Part shown: positions 1 to 6,895 of the stretch, piece by piece
How positions within the stretch are numbered: the stretch's first letter is position 1
Layout: each line of letters starts with the position of its first letter
Source of the DNA: Fulvivirga aurantia
GTDB taxonomy: Bacteria; Bacteroidota; Bacteroidia; Cytophagales; Cyclobacteriaceae
Assembly: GCF_009711475.1 (NCBI RefSeq)
Contig: NZ_SMMD01000846.1
Coordinates: 1 to 11,004 of the forward strand
Direction: 5' to 3'
DNA: 11,004 nt
The notes under the pieces: model-generated
What the model was told of the DNA's origin: nothing
Databases searched by the model: none
What the model saw: only the letters and a program-made list of their open reading frames with translations
Program-made: the position numbers and the translations under genes

Positions 1-2
1 TA

Positions 3-3000
3 TACATTTTGCTTTTTATAGCATCACCCTTTATGGCTTTTAGCCAGGGAGATATTCTGCCTGATGACCCGACCATTTTTGCTGACTCTGTAAATACCAT
101 ACTTACCGCAACACGCAATGAAGGTGCCTTAGAGGTTGCAGAAAACTTCTCAATGGCATGGCAGAGCCTGGATCAATCCCAGCAAACTAAAGTAATCGCT
201 CAATCCAAGTCACTTTTAGCTAAAGGATACAAGGTAAGGCCAGCATTAGTCGCCTATCTTAAATCTATAGCTAATGCAATAAATAAAGAAGGCCTGGAGA
301 GTAATAAATTGACCGAATACCTCAATATGACAGCAAGTGTCATTGAGAATCAGAATAGGGAAGGTGTGCTTAATTATTTAAGGACTATGAATGCCTTCTT
401 TTCGCACCGGGCTTTGTATCACGCCAATTCAAACAAATTATTTGTACTCAACGACAGCTACTCTTTTGAGTATGTTGCCACGGAAGTTCCTGTGGAAGAA
501 ATACCAGAGGTAGTAGAAGAGCAACCTGCCGATGATGAGTGGGCTGATGAAGATACCTGGGAGGAAGAGGACGATTGGGAGGATGATGACTGGGAGGATG
601 ATGATTGGGATGACGAAGACGATTGGGAAGAAGACGACTGGGAAGATGATGATTGGGATACTGAGTGGACTGATGAAGAATCTTCTGACGAGGATATGCT
701 TGCGGCTGTAACTGGTGGCAATGTTTTACCGGTTATTAGTGGCCCCGTAATCCGTTTCGAAAAGGTTGATCTAAATTTCGTTACTCCATATGACTCTGTA
801 TTTATTTCAGGCGGCAAGGGTGATTTTCTTATAGCTACAAATCAGTTTGTTGGTGCTGGCGGCCGATTCGATTGGTCAATGGCAGGACTAAGCTCAGATA
901 GCGTATTTGCCACCTTTACTGATTACAGTTTCAATACTACAAAGCCTTACTTAAAAGCCGAATCAGCTAAACTCACCTATAAAGGAAAAGTCAAAGACCC
1001 TGTTGACGGTGCCTTTGAGTACCGAAGTGTGAGGCATGACACCACAACCACCAGCACCTATCCAAGGTTTGAATCTTACTATGCAAACATCAGGCTTCAG
1101 GATCTCGGTCAGGACTTGATCTATAAGGGTGGCTTTTCTATGAGAGGAAGTAAAATTCTTAGTACATCGATACTCGGTGGTACCTCAATGATAGAAGTGC
1201 AAAATAAACCTGCTAAGCTTTTTAGAGCCAGAGCCAAAGTCTTTGAGTTTAAGGACTCAACTATTCGAACAGAGAGAGCATCTTTGGTCATCTATCAGGG
1301 CAATGACTCAATTTATCATCCATCAGTTAGGCTTAAATACGATTACAATTCCAAACAGCTGGTTGTGCAAAAAGACAAAGGCCCGTTTAAAGACACTCCC
1401 TTCACTTCTACTTTCTTTAATGTAGATTTTACCGCAGATATTATCCGTTGGGATCTTAAGTCTGACAGTCTTGATGCCTCAATCTTAGGCGCCAGGAGAA
1501 TGGTGCCATCGGTAATTGAGTCTGCCGAGCATTACAGCTATGAAGATTATCGATCTCTGGGTGATAAACTTTATAACTTCAACCCGCTTTCACTGGTCGT
1601 TTATTATGCCAATAAAGAAGGTACCGATGAGTTTTACGTGAGTGATCTGGCAAAATCATTTAGAAAAGACGAGAAAATCATTCGGGGGGCCATGGTATTT
1701 TTGGCTAGAAAAGGACTTATAGGGTTTGATGCTAAAAATGACCTGGTCACAGTAAAACAGAAAGCGCATCACTTATACAATTCAAAGGCTGGTAAAACCG
1801 ATTATGATGATATAATCTTAGCCTCGGTTACTCACACAGATCCTAACATTACGCTCAACTTTAAAGAACGTAAACTAAAAATAAGGGGTGTTGAGCAGTT
1901 TAAAGTAAGTGATTCATTAAATGTGATGATTGAGCCTGATAGCAGCGAAATTACATTTTTACAGGATCGTGACTTCTCATTTAACGGGAAAGTAAGAGCC
2001 GGTAATTTTGAATACATTGGCCGTAATTTTACTTTTAAATACGACAGCTTTCTTATCTATCTCAATGAAATTGACTCCATCCAGTTTTATGTTGGCAAGG
2101 GAAATAATCCAAGTAAAAAAGTAGATAACACGCTTGTTTCTACAGACTCAGTAAGTGCCGGAGATGTGGGCAACAACCTACAAAGCAGCTCCGGAACCTT
2201 ATATATCAATAAGCCTTCTAACAAATCTGGAAAAGTAAAGAATACCAACTTCCCTAAGTTTGACTCTAAAAAAGGTGCTGTCGTTTATTTTGACAGACCT
2301 AATGTACTGGCTGGTGCTTACGATCGATCCGTGTATTTCATGGTCCCTCCTTTCGATCTGGACAGTCTGGGAGATTCCGATCCTTCCACCATTGGTTTTG
2401 AGGGCTCGTTTATATCCAGTGGTATGTTTCCAGTTTTTGAAGAAAAGCTGAGTATCATGGAAGACAACTCTTTAGGTTTTTACCATAAAGTACCCCCTGA
2501 AGGATACCAATTATACGAGGGAGAAGGTACCTTTTATGACGACCTGAAGCTCGACAAAGGTGGTTTACGCGGGAGCGGGACAATTGACTTCCTTACTACC
2601 ACCATGTTTTCTGATGATTTTATATTCTACCCCGACTCGGTCGTGGCTACAGGAAAAAACTTTAGCATGAGAGAAGAAGATTATGGAGGCATAATTTTCC
2701 CTCAAGCCAATCTGTCGGACTTTAAAATGAAATGGCTGCCAAAGAAAGACAGCATGTATATCTCCAATATAGAGGAGCCCTTACATTTCTATGATGAAAC
2801 GGCTGCTCTTGATGGTACAGCGATTATTTCCAACTCAGGAGTGTATGGAAAAGGCAAATTACTTACTCGTGGGTCGGTCTCAGAGTCTAATGAAATGACT
2901 TTCGAAAAAGATCGGTTTAGTGCTCGACATGCTCAATTTGAACTGGAATCTGAAAACCCGGATAAACCCGCGCTTTATGGTGATGATGTGAGGCTTGCCT

Positions 3001-4850
3001 TTAACCTGGAGCAAAATTATGCGGTTATAAGTCCTGAGGTTGAAGGAGAGGCAGCAATCGCCTTCCCGTTTGCGCAATTCAAAACATCTATTACTCAAGC
3101 TCGCTGGGATCTGATTGATGAAAAAATCACCATGTCGAAGCCGGAAGATGTTCCTCTGGAAAGCTCTTATTTCTATACTACCAGAGAAGACCTGGATTCA
3201 CTACGTTTCAATGCCACTGAAGCCGAATATGATATCAACACTTCCGAATTAAAGGTCAGTGGTATTCCATTTATCGTAGTTGCAGATGCTAAAATCACCC
3301 CTGAAAACAACGAGGTTTTGATTTTAGAAAACTCAAGAATAGGTACGCTTACAAACACAACCATTATTTTAGATACACTCAACGAATACCACCGCTTGAC
3401 AGAAGGTGTGATTGATATAAAAAGTAGAAATGAATTTAGCGGGTATGCTACCTATCAGTTTGTAAACGCACTGAATGACACCCTTCCGATAAAAGTAGAG
3501 GACTTCAGGTTGGAAGAAGTACCAGTACCAGGCTCAAGAAAAGGTGAGACAGAACGACATACAGTGGCTAATGGTTCAATTAGTGAAACTCAAAATATTG
3601 TAATCAGTCCATCGATGTTTTACAAGGGCGACATGACACTTTACGCTCATAAGCCTGCCATGCAATTAGACGGCTTTATCAAGCTAGACTTAAATAGAGC
3701 GGGTTACAACACGTGGATTGAGCACTCCAGCACCGGTGACCAGAAAGAGGTAATGATCAACTTTGACAAAGCCCTTACCGAGGATGGTCGCAGACTTGAA
3801 GCTGGCATTAACTTTTCTGCTGGTGATAATAGCCTTTACACTACTTTTATTGAAGAAAAATATACACCGGACGATGAAGATTTCTTTACCCCTTCTGGTA
3901 TGCTGTTTTTTGATCAGGAAAAAAACCAGTATGTGATAGAAGATTCTTTAAAAGCAGCTGGTAAGTCATTAGCAGGAAAAATTTTCAGATTTAACGATGA
4001 TACTGGTTATGTAGAATTCGAAGGCCCGGTAAACTTTGTCAATCCAGCGAAAGATGTAAATGTAAATGCCGCAGCTATAGGTGTAGGCAACAATGAAAGA
4101 AGCGAGTTCAGTCTCAACACTTTCATTACTTTAAACTTTGAGCCAGTCCCTTCTCAGGCCTTCGATTTGATGGCTGCTGACATGATTGATGTTATTAACA
4201 ATTTAGGTGCTCCTGAAGGGCTGGGAGATCAAACACAACTACTTTACAAACTGGCAGATATAGCAGGAGAAAGAGTTGCAAGAGAGTATGAAGAACGCTC
4301 GATGTTGGATTATGTGCCTTTGGGTGAGATGTCTAAGCAATCTTCTATGCCATTGACTTTTGCCAATGTAGATTTCAAATATTCTTCAGACTATCAGGCG
4401 TTTTACAGTGAAGGCAAGCTGGGGTTATCTAACATCAATCGGTATGATCTCAACGCTGCTTTTGACGGCTTTTTTGAAATAAAGAAAAATGAAGCAGGTG
4501 GGCCGGTGCTCAATTTATTTGTAAAAGCTTCTGCTGCTTCATGGTTCTACTTCAGTCTGGAAGATAGTCGTTTGCTTGTGTATTCGTCTAATAACAATTT
4601 CAATGATGTTATTAGCAAAAAAAGTAATGGGTCTAAGGCTAAGCTAGGTGACCTTATATTTGCTCCTGCCAGTAAAGCAGAAGTTCTGAATTATATCAAT
4701 CGCTTCAGGTTGCAATATTATGGCATTGATGATATTTACGAACTTGACGCTGAAATTGAAGACCCTGTTGACGACCCCAATGCTCAGGATGGATTCGGTG
4801 GTACAGAAGACGAAGATGATGGCTTCGAGGATGATGACGATGGCTTCTGA
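3..4850 (+). CDS. Giant exported beta-rich protein of unknown function with acidic Trp-repeat tract (5' end outside window)
   Basis: I do not recognise this family. The reading frame is open to the left edge. The first possible start inside is a TTG at 9, but it falls within a hydrophobic signal-peptide core ending in AFS-QG (cleavage near residue 12), so the true start with its basic residues lies upstream. Residues are numbered from the TTG. Residues 15-150 look helical. An acidic tract with nine tryptophans follows (W178-W220). Residues 525-590 resemble a winged helix. From about 610 to 1560 the sequence is rich in alternating hydrophobic/polar strands with repeated 'F/Y-x-G-x' and 'D-S-x-x-F' patterns, loosely like OstA/LptA-type or other beta-sheet transport proteins; that resemblance is by eye only. 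The tail (1590-1613) is acidic with three DGF triplets. No transmembrane helix is evident after the signal peptide. A periplasmic or outer-membrane-associated location is inferred. A strong terminator follows the gene. Confidence 0.85.
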   Translation, partial: YILLFIASPFMAFSQGDILPDDPTIFADSVNTILTATRNEGALEVAENFSMAWQSLDQSQQTKVIAQSKSLLAKGYKVRPALVAYLKSIANAINKEGLESNKLTEYLNMTASVIENQNREGVLNYLRTMNAFFSHRALYHANSNKLFVLNDSYSFEYVATEVPVEEIPEVVEEQPADDEWADEDTWEEEDDWEDDDWEDDDWDDEDDWEEDDWEDDDWDTEWTDEESSDEDMLAAVTGGNVLPVISGPVIRFEKVDLNFVTPYDSVFISGGKGDFLIATNQFVGAGGRFDWSMAGLSSDSVFATFTDYSFNTTKPYLKAESAKLTYKGKVKDPVDGAFEYRSVRHDTTTTSTYPRFESYYANIRLQDLGQDLIYKGGFSMRGSKILSTSILGGTSMIEVQNKPAKLFRARAKVFEFKDSTIRTERASLVIYQGNDSIYHPSVRLKYDYNSKQLVVQKDKGPFKDTPFTSTFFNVDFTADIIRWDLKSDSLDASILGARRMVPSVIESAEHYSYEDYRSLGDKLYNFNPLSLVVYYANKEGTDEFYVSDLAKSFRKDEKIIRGAMVFLARKGLIGFDAKNDLVTVKQKAHHLYNSKAGKTDYDDIILASVTHTDPNITLNFKERKLKIRGVEQFKVSDSLNVMIEPDSSEITFLQDRDFSFNGKVRAGNFEYIGRNFTFKYDSFLIYLNEIDSIQFYVGKGNNPSKKVDNTLVSTDSVSAGDVGNNLQSSSGTLYINKPSNKSGKVKNTNFPKFDSKKGAVVYFDRPNVLAGAYDRSVYFMVPPFDLDSLGDSDPSTIGFEGSFISSGMFPVFEEKLSIMEDNSLGFYHKVPPEGYQLYEGEGTFYDDLKLDKGGLRGSGTIDFLTTTMFSDDFIFYPDSVVATGKNFSMREEDYGGIIFPQANLSDFKMKWLPKKDSMYISNIEEPLHFYDETAALDGTAIISNSGVYGKGKLLTRGSVSESNEMTFEKDRFSARHAQFELESENPDKPALYGDDVRLAFNLEQNYAVISPEVEGEAAIAFPFAQFKTSITQARWDLIDEKITMSKPEDVPLESSYFYTTREDLDSLRFNATEAEYDINTSELKVSGIPFIVVADAKITPENNEVLILENSRIGTLTNTTIILDTLNEYHRLTEGVIDIKSRNEFSGYATYQFVNALNDTLPIKVEDFRLEEVPVPGSRKGETERHTVANGSISETQNIVISPSMFYKGDMTLYAHKPAMQLDGFIKLDLNRAGYNTWIEHSSTGDQKEVMINFDKALTEDGRRLEAGINFSAGDNSLYTTFIEEKYTPDDEDFFTPSGMLFFDQEKNQYVIEDSLKAAGKSLAGKIFRFNDDTGYVEFEGPVNFVNPAKDVNVNAAAIGVGNNERSEFSLNTFITLNFEPVPSQAFDLMAADMIDVINNLGAPEGLGDQTQLLYKLADIAGERVAREYEERSMLDYVPLGEMSKQSSMPLTFANVDFKYSSDYQAFYSEGKLGLSNINRYDLNAAFDGFFEIKKNEAGGPVLNLFVKASAASWFYFSLEDSRLLVYSSNNNFNDVISKKSNGSKAKLGDLIFAPASKAEVLNYINRFRLQYYGIDDIYELDAEIEDPVDDPNAQDGFGGTEDEDDGFEDDDDGF
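540..668 (+). repeat. Degenerate 15-18 bp in-frame repeat encoding acidic W-(D/E)n units
   Basis: Within the giant gene, tryptophan codons recur at residues 178, 184, 190, 195, 200, 206, 211, 216 and 220. Nearly all residues between them are Asp or Glu (typical unit W-E-D-D-D). At the DNA level this is a degenerate tandem repeat of units such as tgggaggatgatgac, with Asp and Glu codons varied between copies, which suggests old or diverging duplication. The coding strand is strongly purine-rich here. Tandem structure makes copy-number variation between strains plausible. Confidence 0.85.
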
Positions 4851-4894
4851 TTTCCAAAATTGTACTAAAAAACGTATTTTTGAACTCTTAGTTT

Positions 4895-4927
4895 AAGAAG
4901 TGAGTTATTTACTTACTTCTTTTTTTT
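4895..4927 (+). terminator. Rho-independent terminator after the giant gene
   Basis: An 11-bp stem (4895-4905 with 4911-4921, one G-T wobble) closes a 5-nt TATTT loop and runs directly into an uninterrupted T tract ending at 4927. It lies 45 bp past the TGA of the giant gene and only 19 bp before the plsY start codon, so it separates the two genes transcriptionally or acts as a leader hairpin for plsY. Confidence 0.85.
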
Positions 4928-4946
4928 CGTACTAATTAAATATTGA

Positions 4947-5603
4947 ATGAATTTAGTTGCAGTAGGAATAGCGGCAGTAGTAGCATATTTTTTAGGGTCT
5001 GTACCAACAGCAGTATGGTTTGGAAAGGCTTTTTACAATACAGATGTGCGCGAGCACGGCAGCGGCAATCCTGGGGCAACAAATACATTTAGAGTACTTG
5101 GTAAAAAAGCTGGTACTATTGTTATGCTGGCCGATATCACAAAGGGTATGTTGGCAGCTTCTATAGCAGTAATCCTTATGAATCTTGGTTACATAGAAGA
5201 GTCATACCTGGTAACTGCAAAGCTTATACTCGGTATCGTAGCGGTAACAGGTCACATCTTTTCTGCATTTATAAACTTTAAAGGTGGCAAAGGAGTAGCT
5301 ACTTTGTTGGGTATGATGGTAGCGGTACACTACGAAGTTGCGCTGGTTTGTATAGCGGTTTTTCTAATTACCCTCATTATTTCAAAGTACGTATCGTTGG
5401 CCTCTATTATAGGAACGCTTACATTCCCTAGTCTTTTAGTATTCGTTCCAAGGTTTAAGTCTAGCGAGCCATTGCTAATTATCTTCGGCTTCTTCTTGTT
5501 TATCGTAATCGTATGGACACACCATAAAAACATAAGAAGGATAGTAGAGGGAGAAGAAAACAAAACCTACCTGCTCAAATCGAGCAAGAAAGACAATTCC
5601 TAA
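4947..5603 (+). CDS. plsY: Acyl-phosphate:glycerol-3-phosphate acyltransferase PlsY
   Basis: Integral inner-membrane enzyme that transfers the acyl group of acyl-phosphate (made by PlsX) to glycerol-3-phosphate, giving lysophosphatidic acid, the first step of phospholipid synthesis. At 218 residues it matches the family's usual ~200. The three signature loops are visible: GSGNPGATNxxR at residues 38-49, KGGKGVAT at 112-119, and KYVSLAS at 147-153. Hydrophobic segments between them fit the known five-helix topology. The C-terminus is basic and soluble. The ATG at 4947 is the natural start because it puts the first membrane helix and LGS motif at the usual distance from the GSGNPGATN loop; there is no Shine-Dalgarno motif, only an A/T-rich leader, as is normal in Bacteroidota. 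plsX is not in this window. A terminator ends 19 bp upstream and no clear promoter fits in the remaining gap. Confidence 0.97.
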   Translation: MNLVAVGIAAVVAYFLGSVPTAVWFGKAFYNTDVREHGSGNPGATNTFRVLGKKAGTIVMLADITKGMLAASIAVILMNLGYIEESYLVTAKLILGIVAVTGHIFSAFINFKGGKGVATLLGMMVAVHYEVALVCIAVFLITLIISKYVSLASIIGTLTFPSLLVFVPRFKSSEPLLIIFGFFLFIVIVWTHHKNIRRIVEGEENKTYLLKSSKKDNS

Positions 5604-5606
5604 TAC

Positions 5607-5628
5607 CCCAATTTGGGCTTTATTTTTT
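5607..5628 (+). terminator. Weak candidate terminator after plsY
   Basis: Just after the plsY stop codon (TAA 5601-5603) a short 4-bp stem CCCA/TGGG with a 3-nt loop is followed by a T-rich run (5619-5628, broken by one A and one C-flank). The stem is short, so this may terminate only partially. Confidence 0.3.
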
Positions 5629-5639
5629 CTGAAACAGAC

Positions 5640-5657
5640 CATTTATCATGATAAATG
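5640..5657. promoter_or_regulatory. Perfect 18-bp palindrome, candidate operator
   Basis: CATTTATCATGATAAATG reads identically on both strands. It lies in the 155-bp gap between plsY and the DUF2911 gene, about 100 bp before the latter's start, with no T tract after it, so it is a better fit to a dimeric-regulator binding site than to a terminator. Four bases downstream, TAGTTGTG (5661-5668) matches the Bacteroidota -7 box TAnnTTTG at five of six fixed positions, though no TTTG -33 box is correctly placed. The rest of the gap is unremarkable. The regulator is unknown. Confidence 0.35.
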
Positions 5658-5758
5658 TGATAGTTGTGTAATGGAATGAACTCCTCTTTACTGTCTTCGT
5701 AATTAGAGATAGAAGAATCAGAGCTTACCAAAAACAACCTTTCACTAAAATTACTATC

Positions 5759-6895
5759 ATGAAATTGAGACAATCTACCTATTCGATTGCCCTGACAATT
5801 CTATGCCTCTTTATAGGCACAACAGTGTTTGCTCAGGGAGTAACATTACCAAGAGCCAGTGCTCAGGCCACAGTAAAACAGACTGTAGGTATTTCTGAAA
5901 TCACTGTAAACTACAGCCGACCCAATGTGATAAGCCCACAAGGACAAGACCGATCGGGCGATATTTGGGGGAATGTAGTCCCCTACGGGTATAATAACTT
6001 AGGTTTTGGCACTGCCACAGAAGCACCATGGAGAGCCGGTGCTAATGAAAATACAACTATAAGCCTATCTCATGATGCACAGATAGGAGGTAAAGAACTA
6101 TCAGCTGGTACATACGGGTTACATATAGCGGTGATGGAAGATGGGAATGCCACAGTGATTTTTAATAAGAAAACCAGTGCCTGGGGAAGTTATTTTTATG
6201 ACAAAGCAGATGATGCATTGCGTGTAGAGGTAGAAACTGTGGAAATTCCTCAAACCAACCTACTGACTTATAATTTCATTGCTGTGAGCAACAATGAAGC
6301 TACTCTTGCACTTGATTGGGAAAAAAAGCGTATCCCAGTGACAATAGCTTTTGATACTCCGGAAATCGTGTATCAGAATTTACAGGCAGAGTTAGAATCT
6401 AGCCCGGGCTTTAACCTCACTTCCTGGACTGCTGCAGCTAATTATCTCGTGAGTAATAATGTGCATCTGGAAGAAGCACTAACATATGCTAATAACGCAG
6501 TAGAAGGGCAGTTTTACAGTCAAAAAAACTTCCAAACATTACAGACTAAGGCTTCTGTATTATCAGCCATGGGTAAAACTGATGAAGCTCAATCAGTAAT
6601 GGAAGAGGCCTTGAAAGACCCTTCAGCTACAATCAACAACTACTATAATTATGGGCGATTACTCATAGGGCAGGATCAGGATGCAGAGGCCTTAGAGATC
6701 TTTAAGAAAGCTAACAAAAGATGGCCTGACCACTGGTTGGCTCCTCATGGTTTGGCCAGAGGCTATTCGGCCAATGGCGACATCACTAAAGCATTAAAAT
6801 ATGAAAAAACAGCATATGAGAAAGCGCCAGAAAACAGCAAGCAATTTTTAGCTGCTTATTTGCAAACCCTGGAGGAAGGTAAAGACTTTAATTAA
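5759..6895 (+). CDS. Secreted DUF2911 protein with C-terminal TPR repeats
   Basis: Exported protein of 378 residues. A signal peptide (basic MKLR start, hydrophobic residues 8-22, cleavage after VFA-25) is followed by a DUF2911 domain at about residues 29-200. Typical family features are LPRASAQATVKQTVG, the NYSRP and IWG-x-VVPYG segments, WRAGANENTT (91-100), SAGTYGLH (115-122), FNKKTSAWGSYFYD (135-148) and DALRVEV. The remaining part (about 255-370) contains three TPR-like helix pairs, for example the units starting near Q259, N293 and W326, pointing to protein-protein contacts. DUF2911 has no established biochemical role; the combination with TPRs is common in Bacteroidota as far as I recall. 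Location is periplasmic or outer-membrane facing by inference. Its stop codon overlaps that of the convergent GH3 gene. A lipoprotein signal is unlikely because C16 lacks a lipobox. Confidence 0.92.
   Translation: MKLRQSTYSIALTILCLFIGTTVFAQGVTLPRASAQATVKQTVGISEITVNYSRPNVISPQGQDRSGDIWGNVVPYGYNNLGFGTATEAPWRAGANENTTISLSHDAQIGGKELSAGTYGLHIAVMEDGNATVIFNKKTSAWGSYFYDKADDALRVEVETVEIPQTNLLTYNFIAVSNNEATLALDWEKKRIPVTIAFDTPEIVYQNLQAELESSPGFNLTSWTAAANYLVSNNVHLEEALTYANNAVEGQFYSQKNFQTLQTKASVLSAMGKTDEAQSVMEEALKDPSATINNYYNYGRLLIGQDQDAEALEIFKKANKRWPDHWLAPHGLARGYSANGDITKALKYEKTAYEKAPENSKQFLAAYLQTLEEGKDFN

Noticed and set aside
540..668. Possible CRISPR-like or non-coding satellite array
   Set aside because: Repeats are contiguous, in frame, degenerate and without spacers; they are coding repeats.
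458..817. Minus-strand 119-residue reading frame rich in Ser and Gln repeats
   Set aside because: It is the exact complement of the acidic Trp repeat of the giant gene. The repeat keeps the opposite strand free of stops, so it is a shadow and not a gene.
2880..3098. Minus-strand 72-residue frame inside the giant gene
   Set aside because: Antisense shadow; the plus-strand frame continues unbroken with consistent protein character.
4866..4882. A/T-rich near-palindrome around AACGTA between the giant gene and its terminator
   Set aside because: The arms are only A and T runs with an imperfect centre, which is common by chance in AT-rich gaps; the better hairpin is at 4895-4927.
5572..5586. TGCTC-N5-GAGCA hairpin at the 3' end of plsY
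   Set aside because: It is inside the coding region, has a 5-bp stem and no T tract, so a terminator role is not supported.
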